A stretch of 64,000 nt of DNA from Maribacter_C sp047345145 (GCF_047345145.1 NZ_JBLFER010000001.1:930001-994000); one strand, 5' to 3'. Counted from the first letter of the stretch, positions 15,836 to 24,345 are shown. Program-made: numbers and translations. The notes: generated from the sequence alone by a model not told the origin.

Positions 15836-17143
15836 CTATACCCGCTCAATCTTCGCCCCAATAGCTCTTAATCGCTCATCAATATTCTCATACCCACGAT
15901 CAATCTGTTCGATATTATGAATAGTGGAAGTTCCTTTTGCAGATAATGCTGCAATTAAAAGAGAAACCCCTGCACGAATATCAGGCGAGGTCATTGTTGT
16001 AGCTTTCAATGTAGATTTAAAATCATGACCGATTACGGTAGCACGGTGTGGGTCGCACAAAATAATTTTTGCGCCCATATCTAACAGTTTATCTACAAAA
16101 AACAAACGGCTTTCAAACATTTTCTGATGAATCACCACTTCTCCCCTAGCCTGCGTAACCATTACCAAAATGATACTTAACAAATCAGGAGTCATTCCAG
16201 GCCAAGGTGCATCGGCAACAGTTAGAATTGAACCATCTATATAATTCTGAATCTCATAGCCATCTTTGTGAGCAGGAATGTAGATATCATCTCCTCTTCT
16301 TTCTAGTTGAATTCCCAGTTTGCGAAAAACTGATGGTATTTGCCCTAAATCATCCCAACTAACATCTTTGATAGTCAACTCACTTTTTGTCATCGCAGCA
16401 AGACCAATCCAACTTCCGATTTCAATCATATCAGGAAGCATACGATGTTCTGTTCCACCCAAAGCATCAACACCTTGTATAATCAACATATTAGAACCGA
16501 CTCCAGAGATCTTCGCCCCCATTCGGTTCAACATCTTACACAACTGTTGTAAATAGGGTTCGCAAGCGGCGTTGTATATCGTGGTCTCACCTTCTGCAAG
16601 TACTGCTGCCATTACGATATTAGCCGTCCCTGTTACCGAAGCTTCATCAAGCAACATATAAGTTCCATTCAGTTTATCAGCTTCAACGCCGTAGAAAGAT
16701 TCCTCTTTATTATATCTGAATGTAGCACCTAAATTGATGAAACCTTCGAAGTGTGTATCTAAACGACGTCTTCCAATTTTATCACCCCCAGGTTTTGGAA
16801 TGTATCCTTTTCCAAAGCGTGCTAACAAAGGTCCAACCAACATGATAGAACCTCTAAGCCCTCTACCATCTCTTTTAAAATCGTCAGATTGTAAATAATC
16901 AAGATTGATATCATCAGCTTTAAAAGTATAAGAGCCTTTTCCTTTTTTCTCAACTTTAACACCCAAGTCTTTCAACAGGGCTATAAGTTTATTGATATCA
17001 ATAATATCAGGAATGTTGGTAATCGCAACTTCTTCAGGGGTCAGTAGTACAGCGCATAGAATTTGTAACGCTTCGTTTTTTGCTCCTTGGGGCGTAATCT
17101 CACCTGAGAGTTGGTGACCGCCTTCAATTTTAAATGTTCCCAT
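15836..17143 (-). CDS. murA: UDP-N-acetylglucosamine 1-carboxyvinyltransferase MurA
   Basis: A 435-residue EPSP-synthase-fold enzyme that transfers enolpyruvate from PEP to UDP-GlcNAc, the first committed step of peptidoglycan synthesis. Motifs: AKNEALQILCAVLL (Lys-Asn near residue 22), RGSIMLVGPLLARFGKG, and C-terminal DIRAGVSLLIAALSAKG. The active-site loop reads PGGDKIGRRR, so residue 121 is Asp where E. coli has Cys115, the residue alkylated by fosfomycin. It lies 15 bp downstream of the DUF4290 gene in a minus-strand operon. Its TAG stop abuts the palindromic tail of the nuclease module. Confidence 0.97.
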   Translation of the reverse strand: MGTFKIEGGHQLSGEITPQGAKNEALQILCAVLLTPEEVAITNIPDIIDINKLIALLKDLGVKVEKKGKGSYTFKADDINLDYLQSDDFKRDGRGLRGSIMLVGPLLARFGKGYIPKPGGDKIGRRRLDTHFEGFINLGATFRYNKEESFYGVEADKLNGTYMLLDEASVTGTANIVMAAVLAEGETTIYNAACEPYLQQLCKMLNRMGAKISGVGSNMLIIQGVDALGGTEHRMLPDMIEIGSWIGLAAMTKSELTIKDVSWDDLGQIPSVFRKLGIQLERRGDDIYIPAHKDGYEIQNYIDGSILTVADAPWPGMTPDLLSIILVMVTQARGEVVIHQKMFESRLFFVDKLLDMGAKIILCDPHRATVIGHDFKSTLKATTMTSPDIRAGVSLLIAALSAKGTSTIHNIEQIDRGYENIDERLRAIGAKIERV

Positions 17144-17158
17144 GTAAGATGGAGAATA

Positions 17159-17812
17159 TTAGTATCGCTTCTTTCCGCGATTGTTATTATTTCTTTGGTT
17201 TTTCTTGTTCGAGCTCTTACGCACGGTTTTGGCTACTCTATTTTTCAAGAACTGCCCACTATCGGTCAAAACAGTTTCAGCGGTAAGATTGATTTGGCCA
17301 TCAGATAACTCTACCAAATGCTTGAAAATTGCACTATCGTCAACTACATCTTTATTCCAGTTGAGATAGCACTTTTTCATGTGATTCGCAATGGCATACT
17401 CGAGTCCATCACGCATATCTCCTTTATCCCAACCAACAGCAACATCAATCATACGTTTGATATTATTACCGTAAAAACGATATTTCGGGTGGTTCTGTGG
17501 ATATTCTAAAGGTTCTGGACGCTCTTGCAACGCTTCTTTCGAAGTAATTGGAAAAGGAGAATCAACATCTAATTTAAAATCAGACATAATGAACAATTGA
17601 TCCCAAAGTTTGTGTTGAAAATCAGGCACATCACGCAAATGCGGTTGCAGATTTCCCATTACGTCAATAATTGACTTTGCAATCTTATTGCGTTCTTCTC
17701 TATCTGCAATAGATACCGCATGATCAACCATCTTTTGAAAATGACGACCGTATTCTGGTATAATGAGCTGTGAGCGCTCAGTATTATATTCTAAGTTTTC
17801 TACTAAATCCAA
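17159..17812 (-). CDS. DUF4290 domain protein
   Basis: About 217 residues. The conserved N-terminus NLEYNTERSQLIIPEYGRHFQ is typical of DUF4290, a Bacteroidota family of unknown function regularly placed directly before murA. The C-terminus is a basic Lys/Arg/Asn tail (KKNQRNNNNRGKKRY) suggestive of RNA binding. The frame stays open to 17875, but a -7 box TAATTTTG covers 17873-17880, so the first codons would precede the transcript; the TTG at 17812 is the best start. Fifteen bp separate it from murA. Family certain, start less so. Confidence 0.82.
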   Translation of the reverse strand: MDLVENLEYNTERSQLIIPEYGRHFQKMVDHAVSIADREERNKIAKSIIDVMGNLQPHLRDVPDFQHKLWDQLFIMSDFKLDVDSPFPITSKEALQERPEPLEYPQNHPKYRFYGNNIKRMIDVAVGWDKGDMRDGLEYAIANHMKKCYLNWNKDVVDDSAIFKHLVELSDGQINLTAETVLTDSGQFLKNRVAKTVRKSSNKKNQRNNNNRGKKRY

Positions 17813-17872
17813 ATTGAAATGTTTTTGTGTAAGAAGTAATAAGGAAGTGTTCTTATAACGCCTGCAAATTAG

Positions 17873-17880
17873 CAAAATTA
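17873..17880 (-). promoter_or_regulatory. Likely -7 element for DUF4290-murA
   Basis: TAATTTTG on the minus strand matches TAnnTTTG and lies just after the DUF493 stop. No clear -33 TTG at the usual distance. Confidence 0.4.
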
Positions 17881-17896
17881 TAGTACAAATGCTATT

Positions 17897-18184
17897 TTAG
17901 AGTGATATTACCCCTTCTACCTTGCCGACCTCTTTATATTTCGCAATAACAGCATCAGGACTATCTAGGTTTACAGTCACTGAAATACTAGTGTAGGTTC
18001 CTTTCTTGGATTGCTTTGATTCGATGACAGCCCCTGTATTATCGAAGATATCTTGAATTTGCTTTATTTTATTTTCATCCGTGGGGACTATAAATTTATA
18101 CAAGTAATTTGAAGGCCAAGAAGAAGTATCTGCCAATTGTCCTTTCAACTTTTTATAGAACTCGTCTGATTTGGTATTGTCCAT
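17897..18184 (-). CDS. DUF493 family protein
   Basis: A 95-residue protein with the DUF493 ferredoxin-like fold pattern: SWPSNYLYKFIVPTDENK, then QSKKGTYTSISVTVNLDSPDAVI, ending VEGVISL. The family (YbeD-like) is of unknown biochemical role. The start ATG 18184 (MDNTKSDEF) is preferred to the one six codons upstream, because a -7 box TATCTTTG sits at 18200-18207 and would put the earlier codon at or before the transcript start. It is divergent from the NadR-like gene. Confidence 0.88.
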   Translation of the reverse strand: MDNTKSDEFYKKLKGQLADTSSWPSNYLYKFIVPTDENKIKQIQDIFDNTGAVIESKQSKKGTYTSISVTVNLDSPDAVIAKYKEVGKVEGVISL

Positions 18185-18199
18185 ACGTATTATTTTCTG

Positions 18200-18253
18200 C
18201 AAAGATAGTTCTTCAAAGTGTATTTTCTAATACTAATGGTTTCCGTACTTTTG
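18200..18253. promoter_or_regulatory. Divergent promoter pair (DUF493 / NadR-like ATPase)
   Basis: Minus-strand TATCTTTG (18200-18207) and plus-strand TACTTTTG (18246-18253) each match TAnnTTTG. Both settle the choice of the downstream start for their gene. Clear -33 boxes are not seen. Confidence 0.5.
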
Positions 18254-18271
18254 TGCGTATATATAACACAT

Positions 18272-18838
18272 TTGAATACCAAAAGAATAGTTGTCACTGG
18301 AGGTCCTAGCACAGGAAAAACAGCAGTCATAGAAGCTTTAGAGCAAAAGGGATATCATTGTCTAGAAGAAGTGATACGAGCTATGACCTTGGCAAAAAAA
18401 GCAGAAGAAAGCGAGGTTGTTTTTGAGTCCAATCCTATTGTGTCCGTGACTGACCCCATGGCCTTCAATCAAATGATTTTAAATGCTCGTGTTTCTCAAT
18501 ATGAATCTACATTAGAATCTACAGAAAAGTTTGTTTTCTTTGATAGAGGAATTCCTGATGTTTTGGCTTACATGGATTGTTTCAACCAAGAATATGACGA
18601 ATCATTTACCAATGCCTGTAGTTTAAATAGATATGATTTAATTTTTCTAATGCCTCCTTGGAAGGAAATACATGTAGTTGACAATGAGCGTTTTGAAAGT
18701 TATGAGGAATCTCTTCGAATTAATGAATGCTTAGAGAGATCTTATACCGATTTGGGGTATAATGTTCAAATCGTTCCAAAGGATACGATTACAAATAGAG
18801 TTGATTTTATATTGGATAGCGTAAAGAATCTAACGTGA
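18272..18838 (+). CDS. NadR/Ttd14-like AAA ATPase
   Basis: A 188-residue P-loop protein: Walker A GGPSTGKTAVIEAL near the N-terminus, FVFFDRGIPDVLAYMD (Walker B-like Asp and Arg) and YDLIFLMPPWKEI. It resembles the ATPase/kinase domain shared by NadR C-terminal domains and Ttd14 proteins and would bind or phosphorylate a nucleotide-like ligand; substrate unknown. The start is TTG 18272, just after the -7 box TACTTTTG; the in-frame ATG at 18218 lies upstream of the promoter. Its TGA overlaps the recQ GTG by four bases. Confidence 0.85.
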   Translation: MNTKRIVVTGGPSTGKTAVIEALEQKGYHCLEEVIRAMTLAKKAEESEVVFESNPIVSVTDPMAFNQMILNARVSQYESTLESTEKFVFFDRGIPDVLAYMDCFNQEYDESFTNACSLNRYDLIFLMPPWKEIHVVDNERFESYEESLRINECLERSYTDLGYNVQIVPKDTITNRVDFILDSVKNLT

Positions 18839-20733
18839 GTAAAAGTCCGAAGGAAGTTTTACAAGAATATTGGGGCTATTCGGAATTCAGAGGCTCACAA
18901 GAAAAAATCATTTCTGCCCTTTTACAAGAAGACGATGTTCTTGCCTTGCTTCCGACAGGAGGTGGAAAGTCAGTTTGCTTTCAAGTACCTGCACTAGTTA
19001 AAGAGGGAATTTGCATTGTTATTTCTCCATTAATTGCTCTTATACAAAACCAAGTTGATAGTCTAAAAGAAAAAGGTATGAAGGCTATTGCTTTGACCGG
19101 GGGAATTCCCTTCGATGAAGTCAGCAATTTGTTAGACAATTGTATTTTCGGAGGCTATAAGTTCTTATATCTGTCCCCGGAACGTCTTCAGCAAGAAATG
19201 GTTCAAGAACGGATTCAAAAAATGAATGTGAATCTAATTGCGATAGACGAAGCACATTGTATATCACAATGGGGACATGACTTCAGACCTGCCTATTTAG
19301 AATGTTCAAAACTACGAGGTTTACTTCCTGAAACTCCAATGATTGCATTAACAGCAACTGCTACAAAACAAGTTGCTTTAGATATTACGGATAATTTAAA
19401 GTTTCTCGACCCAGTTGTTTTCAAAGATTCCTTCTCAAGAAAGAACATTGCTTTTAAAATATATCATGAAGAAGATAAACGATATCGACTCAAACAACTC
19501 TGTTCAAAGTTAGAAAAGAGTGCCATCGTTTATGCTAGAACTAGGAGGTTGACGCAAGAAGTAGCCCAATATTTAATTTCAAACGGAATTAGTGCGTCCT
19601 ATTTTCATGGAGGAATTCCGAAGGAAGAAAAAAAATCAAAACTCAACAAATGGCTTAACAATGAAATAAAAGTCATTGTGGCGACAAATGCTTTCGGAAT
19701 GGGCATTGACAAACCCGATGTGCAGCTGGTTGTTCATTATCAGATTCCTGATTGTATCGAAAACTACTACCAAGAAGCAGGTAGAGCAGGTCGCGATGGA
19801 AAAGCAGCAGAAGCCGTTCTCATTACAAATAAAACGGATGAGGAATTGGTAAAGAAGCAATTTCTTGGTGTTTTACCAGATACTGCTTTTTTAAAACTAG
19901 TATACAACAAACTGAACAACTATTTTCAAATTGCCTACGGAGAAGGCAAGGATGAAAAGTTTCAATTAAACTTTAATGAATTTTGTTCTACATATAGTTT
20001 GAATACCTTATTGACGTATAATGCTATTCAAATACTTGATCAAAATTCTGTGATTGCCCGCAGTGAATCTTTTTCAAAAAGATCTAGCGTGCAATTTATC
20101 GCATCAAAAGATGTAGTTTTTGATTATTTCGAAAACAATAATTCCTTAGTGACAGTGGCACAAACGATATTACGCACCTACGGTGGAATTTTTGATTATG
20201 ACACTAAGATCAATATTGATCTCATAGCCAAGAAAGTGAATACCAGTGAACGCAGGGTAACTGCGGTTTTAGAACAATTACAGAAAGATGAAATCATCAG
20301 CTATACGGCATCGCATAGCGATTTAGACCTTACTTTTCTTGTTCCTAGAGAAGATGATATTACCATAAATGTATTTGCAAGCAAGGTGAAAGAGCGGCAG
20401 CGCATAAAGACAGACAACCTAGAGCAAATGTTGAATTATATTAGTACTAATACTATATGTAGGAGCAAACAACTACTTTCTTATTTTGGTGAAACAGCAC
20501 AAAATGATTGTGGAATTTGTGATGTATGTTCAAGTAAGGGAAGTTTAGATGATCAAACAACGACATCTCTTAGCAATCAATTACTTTTACTTTTAAGAGA
20601 TGGAGCCAAAACATCTAGGGAATTAATTGAATTGAATGCTTCGGATAAAAAACACACCTTGTCTACTATTCAATTCATGTTAGAGGATGGTATCATAAAG
20701 ATTAATACGAAAAATCAATACGAACTTGAGTAA
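18835..20733 (+). CDS. recQ: RecQ-family ATP-dependent DNA helicase
   Basis: A 632-residue superfamily 2 helicase that unwinds DNA 3'-5' during recombination and fork repair. Walker A TGGGKS (residues 41-46), DEAH box IAIDEAHCISQWGHDF, motif VI QEAGRAGRDG, and a RecQ-Ct zinc site with four Cys (CRSKQLL...CGICDVC, about residues 540-563). No HRDC domain is seen; after the winged helix only a short tail of about 60 residues remains. The start is GTG overlapping the previous stop as GTGA; the end overlaps the fmt start by eight bases. Translational coupling across all three genes is likely. Confidence 0.95.
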   Translation: MSKSPKEVLQEYWGYSEFRGSQEKIISALLQEDDVLALLPTGGGKSVCFQVPALVKEGICIVISPLIALIQNQVDSLKEKGMKAIALTGGIPFDEVSNLLDNCIFGGYKFLYLSPERLQQEMVQERIQKMNVNLIAIDEAHCISQWGHDFRPAYLECSKLRGLLPETPMIALTATATKQVALDITDNLKFLDPVVFKDSFSRKNIAFKIYHEEDKRYRLKQLCSKLEKSAIVYARTRRLTQEVAQYLISNGISASYFHGGIPKEEKKSKLNKWLNNEIKVIVATNAFGMGIDKPDVQLVVHYQIPDCIENYYQEAGRAGRDGKAAEAVLITNKTDEELVKKQFLGVLPDTAFLKLVYNKLNNYFQIAYGEGKDEKFQLNFNEFCSTYSLNTLLTYNAIQILDQNSVIARSESFSKRSSVQFIASKDVVFDYFENNNSLVTVAQTILRTYGGIFDYDTKINIDLIAKKVNTSERRVTAVLEQLQKDEIISYTASHSDLDLTFLVPREDDITINVFASKVKERQRIKTDNLEQMLNYISTNTICRSKQLLSYFGETAQNDCGICDVCSSKGSLDDQTTTSLSNQLLLLLRDGAKTSRELIELNASDKKHTLSTIQFMLEDGIIKINTKNQYELE

Positions 20734-21682
20734 GCAGGAAAAATTAAGAATTGTATTTATGGGTACTCCGGATTTTGCCGTGGGCACCTTGAAAGCATTG
20801 GTTGAAAATAAATATGAAATTGTCGGAGTAATAACTGCTCCAGATAGACCAGCAGGAAGAGGAAGAAAGTTACAAGAATCAGCAGTGAAAAAATATGCGG
20901 TTGAGAAGGACTTGAAAATACTACAACCTACCAATTTGAAAAATGAAGAATTTCTTGCTGAATTAGAAGCGCTCAAAGCTAACCTTCAAATTGTAGTAGC
21001 TTTTCGCATGCTTCCAAAACTGGTTTGGCAGATGCCAAAGTTTGGTACATTTAACCTTCATGCTTCCCTACTGCCTCAATATCGCGGCGCTGCACCAATT
21101 AACTGGGCAATCATTAATGGAGAAACTGAAACGGGAGTTACAACCTTCTTTATTGATGATAAGATAGATACTGGCGAAATTATCCTTCAGGAAAAAATTA
21201 AAATCGCTAAAGATGATACGGCAGGTTCACTTCATGATAAACTAATGCATCTTGGATCAGGTTTAGTCATTGAAACTGCGGCACAAATTGAAAAGGGTAC
21301 AGTAAGTACTCAGAAACAAAGTGATGCTGAAGATTTAAAATCAGCGTATAAAATTTTTAAAGATACTTGTGAAATTGATTGGAATAAACCAATACATGAA
21401 ATTTATAACCATATAAGAGGGCTTAGTCCATACCCCGCCGCTTGGACCACTCTTATAAATGGAGATGACTCTTTATTTCTAAAAATTTACCAAGTATCTG
21501 TAGTAATAGAAAAACACGACTTAAAAATAGGCGCGGCTATTTTCGATAAAAAAGAACTTAAAATTGCTGTAAATGGGGGGTATATAAAATTGAGTGAAAT
21601 TCAACTACCTGGAAAGCGAAAAATGAAAACCTCAGATGTCTTAAACGGACTAAATTTAGCAAAATCAGCCTATGTCTCGTGA
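20726..21682 (+). CDS. fmt: Methionyl-tRNA formyltransferase
   Basis: A 318-residue enzyme that formylates Met-tRNAi using 10-formyl-THF to make the initiator. N-terminal formyltransferase fold with RIVFMGTPDFAV, catalytic Asn-His-Asp set within FNLHASLLPQYRGAAPINWA and FFIDDKIDTGEI, then a C-terminal OB domain (KIFKDTCEIDW, SPYPAAWT). The start is TTG 20726, inside the end of recQ; the first ATG would cut into the FMGTP motif. Followed by a 177-bp regulatory gap and the HU gene. Confidence 0.96.
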   Translation: MSKQEKLRIVFMGTPDFAVGTLKALVENKYEIVGVITAPDRPAGRGRKLQESAVKKYAVEKDLKILQPTNLKNEEFLAELEALKANLQIVVAFRMLPKLVWQMPKFGTFNLHASLLPQYRGAAPINWAIINGETETGVTTFFIDDKIDTGEIILQEKIKIAKDDTAGSLHDKLMHLGSGLVIETAAQIEKGTVSTQKQSDAEDLKSAYKIFKDTCEIDWNKPIHEIYNHIRGLSPYPAAWTTLINGDDSLFLKIYQVSVVIEKHDLKIGAAIFDKKELKIAVNGGYIKLSEIQLPGKRKMKTSDVLNGLNLAKSAYVS

Positions 21683-21729
21683 AGACCGATAGCCATTGGG
21701 CTGCGAGAAATGGCTAAAAACAGCCCACT

Positions 21730-21758
21730 TTATCAACAAACACCCTGAGTTATCAACA
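21730..21758 (+). promoter_or_regulatory. Two DnaA-box-like 9-mers, TTATCAACA
   Basis: TTATCAACA occurs at 21730-21738 and 21750-21758, same strand, 20 bp apart. Each differs from the canonical TTATCCACA at one position. No other copies or clear AT-rich unwinding element were identified, so DnaA regulation or titration is more likely than a replication origin. Confidence 0.35.
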
Positions 21759-21784
21759 AAAACAGGGATTTCGCCCCTATTTAC

Positions 21785-21814
21785 TTGCGTTCAACGCAAA
21801 TCCGTATAAATTTG
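21785..21814 (+). promoter_or_regulatory. HU gene promoter
   Basis: TTG (21785-21787), a 19-bp spacer and TAAATTTG (21807-21814) match the Bacteroidota housekeeping consensus. The -33 element is embedded in a small palindrome, TTGCGT-TCA-ACGCAA (21785-21799). A leader of about 40 bases follows. Confidence 0.75.
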
Positions 21815-21859
21815 TTACAGGTTTAAAATTATTTTAACAACAATTAATTTAATCACATT

Positions 21860-22132
21860 ATGAACAAAACAGAATTAATCGATGCAATGGCAGCTGATGC
21901 TGGCATCACAAAAGCAGCAGCTAAGAAATCTTTAGAGTCTTTCTTAGGAAACGTAGAAGGATCTTTGAAAAAAGGTGGACGTGTATCTTTAGTAGGTTTC
22001 GGATCTTGGTCTGTATCTAGAAGAAATGCAAGAGAAGGTAGAAACCCATCAACTGGAAAAACTATCCAAATTGCAGCTAAAAATGTTGTTAAGTTTAAAG
22101 CAGGTGCTGATTTAGGCAAAGCAGTAAACTAG
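21860..22132 (+). CDS. HU family DNA-binding protein
   Basis: A 90-residue histone-like protein: MNKTELIDAMAADAGITKAA, a beta-arm with GFGSWSVSRRNAREGRNPST and GKTIQIAAKN, matching HU/IHF. As a homodimer it bends and compacts the nucleoid. It has its own strong promoter and terminator, so it is monocistronic and probably highly expressed. HU is preferred over IHF because of the length and the GRNPSTG arm. Confidence 0.96.
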   Translation: MNKTELIDAMAADAGITKAAAKKSLESFLGNVEGSLKKGGRVSLVGFGSWSVSRRNAREGRNPSTGKTIQIAAKNVVKFKAGADLGKAVN

Positions 22133-22152
22133 TTCATACGAACACAATACTT

Positions 22153-22186
22153 AAAAAGCATCGGTCTTCTGACTGATGCTTTTTTT
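22153..22186 (+). terminator. Rho-independent terminator after HU
   Basis: AAAAAGCATCGGTC, loop TTCT, then GACTGATGCTTTTTT: a 14-bp stem with one G-T pair followed by a T-run. Confidence 0.9.
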
Positions 22187-22249
22187 GTTATCTACCTTTT
22201 TGGTATTTGGAGGAAATATCCTATTTTAGAGTAAACTACTTATATACTA

Positions 22250-22810
22250 ATGGTTCAGCTAAAGCCCAAAAAAGGAAAACTTCTCATTGCAGAACCCGCA
22301 TTAACGGGAGATGTATCTTTCAATAGGTCGGTTGTTCTTTTGGCCGAGCATAATGAAGAAGGTTCGGTAGGTTTCATTTTAAACAAGCCTTTAGAGTATA
22401 ACATTAGTGATTTGGTGACTGAAATTGTTTTACCCTTTCAAGTATACAATGGCGGACCAGTTGAACAAGACAATTTATATTTCATTCACAAAGTGCCACA
22501 TCTTATTGGCAATAGTATCGAGATATCAAACGGAATTTATTGGGGGGGGGATTTTGAAAAGACCATACAGCTCATAAATGAAAAAACCATTTCAGAAGAA
22601 GATATTCGCTTCTTCTTAGGGTATTCAGGTTGGTCTTCTCTGCAATTAGACGAAGAACTCACTTCAAAGTCTTGGATTGTCGTTAAGAATGAATACGCAA
22701 CTGAAATTATCAGAAAATCTTCAGATGCCTTCTGGAAAGAAAAAATGCTTGAATTGGGAGGCGATTATTTAATATGGTCTAATGCCCCGGAAAATCCTAG
22801 TTTGAACTAA
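22250..22810 (+). CDS. YqgE/AlgH family protein
   Basis: A 186-residue protein with the family hallmarks KPKKGKLLIAEPALTGDVSF, SVVLLAEHNEEGSVGFILNKP, VYNGGPVEQDNLYFIH and FFLGYSGWSSLQLDEEL. AlgH proteins are of unsettled function; AlgH is linked to alginate regulation in Pseudomonas. Cytoplasmic. Its TAA overlaps the TAG of the convergent aminotransferase gene by a few bases, leaving no room for a terminator between them. Confidence 0.93.
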   Translation: MVQLKPKKGKLLIAEPALTGDVSFNRSVVLLAEHNEEGSVGFILNKPLEYNISDLVTEIVLPFQVYNGGPVEQDNLYFIHKVPHLIGNSIEISNGIYWGGDFEKTIQLINEKTISEEDIRFFLGYSGWSSLQLDEELTSKSWIVVKNEYATEIIRKSSDAFWKEKMLELGGDYLIWSNAPENPSLN

Positions 22811-23661
22811 GACAATCTTGCTACGGCGTTTAATTTGCCAATCAAATCTTTAGCTACCACATTGGTAAATTCTTTTTTTCTATATTTTGTTATGGAACGA
22901 ATCCCGATAATGCTATTTGTCAAAAAAAGTTCATCCGCCTTTTGAAGATCGAATGGAGAAATGGAAGTTTCCTCAAGATTGTAATCTTCTAACTTACCCA
23001 GCAGACCAATTAGTTTTTTGCGTAGTATTCCATTAAGACATCCATCTCTTAAAGGAGGGGTTACGATGGTGTTTCCTTTTACCAGGAAAATATTCCCATT
23101 CAAAAACTCTACTACCTGCTTATTATGATTTAGAAGGATACAATTATCATAATCATTTTCCTTGGCAAACACACTTCCAACTACATTTATGATTTTATTA
23201 TTCGTCTTTAGGTTGGACATCAGATCAGCATTCACATAGAAATCTTTGAACAATTCCACCTCATATCTTTCTTCTTCCAGAGCATAAAAATCTGAAGACA
23301 AGACGTTTGCCTCAATACAGTATGTAACTTCATTAGTTTCCGGAAGGTACAAGCCTCCATTATTTCTAAAAACAGTCAACCGAATTCTCGCCGTGGATTT
23401 TGACAGTCCATTTGAGGCAACAGTTTTTAGTATTTCTGCTTCAAGAAATTCCATTGTGAAATTCATGGGAATTTCCATCCGCAGAATTCGCATAGATGCC
23501 ATTAGTCTCAGATAATGCTCTTCCCAAAAGAAAATTTTATCAGAAGAAACGCGTATGGCCTCAAACAAAGAATCTCCATAACGCAAACCTCGATTCTGAT
23601 GGTTGAGGTAGTTCTCACTTTCAGGGAGTAGCTGCCCATTAAAATTGACACTTTTAATCAT
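22807..23661 (-). CDS. Class IV aminotransferase
   Basis: A 284-residue PLP enzyme of fold type IV. MIKSVNFNGQLLPESENYL and RGLRYGDSLFEAIRV are typical, the PLP lysine is in SNLKTNNKI, and C-terminal LQKADELFLTNSIIGIRSI binds the cofactor phosphate. Members are branched-chain aminotransferases, D-amino-acid aminotransferases or 4-amino-4-deoxychorismate lyases; the length and SNLKT context suit the last, but no discriminating residue was checked. In flavobacteria it commonly neighbours YqgE and the START-like gene, as here. Confidence 0.88.
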   Translation of the reverse strand: MIKSVNFNGQLLPESENYLNHQNRGLRYGDSLFEAIRVSSDKIFFWEEHYLRLMASMRILRMEIPMNFTMEFLEAEILKTVASNGLSKSTARIRLTVFRNNGGLYLPETNEVTYCIEANVLSSDFYALEEERYEVELFKDFYVNADLMSNLKTNNKIINVVGSVFAKENDYDNCILLNHNKQVVEFLNGNIFLVKGNTIVTPPLRDGCLNGILRKKLIGLLGKLEDYNLEETSISPFDLQKADELFLTNSIIGIRSITKYRKKEFTNVVAKDLIGKLNAVARLS

Positions 23662-23726
23662 ACACAGTCATAAAAAAAGCCTCGAAAAAATCAAGACTTA
23701 AATATATAGTATTTGGAATATTAAAT

Positions 23727-24110
23727 TTATTTGGACCCCAATTGTTGTTTTAGGTCACCAACTTGATTCGTCCAAAGCATTTTTGCCTCTTCAACTTCAT
23801 CTTCTTCGGCGAAATCAGTAATAAAAAGAGAAACATCTTTTGTTATTTCATCAACGATAATTTTCATTTCGAAATAGCTGTCATCTTCGCTTTCTTCCCA
23901 TGCAAATTTTACAAAATCATCACTCTTCTTTTTGAGGAGCTTTGCTTCTTCCTCAGCACCATCCCAGATGAACGTAAACTTCTCTCCCCGGGAATTCACA
24001 TCGTCAGCAAACCACTCTGAAAGTCCTGATGGGGTTGCCAAATACTGATATAGCATTTGGGGAGAAGACTGTATAACAAACTCTATTTGAAATTTAATTT
24101 TTTCGCTCAT
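23727..24110 (-). CDS. START-like (SRPBCC) domain protein
   Basis: A 127-residue protein of the START/AHSA1-like fold: KIKFQIEFVIQSSPQMLYQY, LSEWFADDVNSRGEKFTF, and a C-terminal helix with MLWTNQVGDLKQQLGSK. It is strongly acidic in the middle (WEESEDDSYFE). No ligand or partner is known to me. The start MSEKIKF (24110) is chosen over the codon eight residues earlier, which adds no conserved sequence. Upstream of the class IV aminotransferase on the same strand. Confidence 0.85.
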   Translation of the reverse strand: MSEKIKFQIEFVIQSSPQMLYQYLATPSGLSEWFADDVNSRGEKFTFIWDGAEEEAKLLKKKSDDFVKFAWEESEDDSYFEMKIIVDEITKDVSLFITDFAEEDEVEEAKMLWTNQVGDLKQQLGSK

Positions 24111-24228
24111 TCTAGTTAATGTATGTAGTGGCAATATATATATTTATAAATGATAAAAGAAATCAATCAAGAAGAATATTTTTAGCGAACTAAAGTTGAT
24201 GAAGAAATAATTAAACTTTATATTTGCA

Positions 24229-24236
24229 GCCGTTAA
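24229..24236 (+). promoter_or_regulatory. -7 element of the tRNA-Met gene
   Basis: TATATTTG matches TAnnTTTG 31 bases before the mature tRNA 5' end. The intervening leader contains a small GCCT...AGGC hairpin. No good -33 TTG. Confidence 0.45.
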
Positions 24237-24267
24237 AAAACCATGCCTAGAGCAGGCAGGTACCTTT

Positions 24268-24341
24268 GGCGAGGTAGCTCAGCTGGTTAGAGCGTCGGAT
24301 TCATAACCCGGAGGCCGTGAGTTCAAGTCTCACTCTCGCTA
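24268..24341 (+). tRNA. tRNA-Met (anticodon CAT)
   Basis: A 74-nt cloverleaf: acceptor GGCGAGG pairs with TCTCGCT (two G-T wobbles); D-arm GCTC...GAGC; anticodon loop TTCATAA; T-arm GTGAG-TTCAAGT-CTCAC; discriminator A. CCA is not encoded. The D-loop and acceptor fit an elongator rather than an initiator Met tRNA; an isoleucine CAU tRNA modified to lysidine cannot be fully excluded. The A31-C39 mismatch in the anticodon stem is mildly unusual. Confidence 0.95.
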
Positions 24342-24345
24342 CTAT

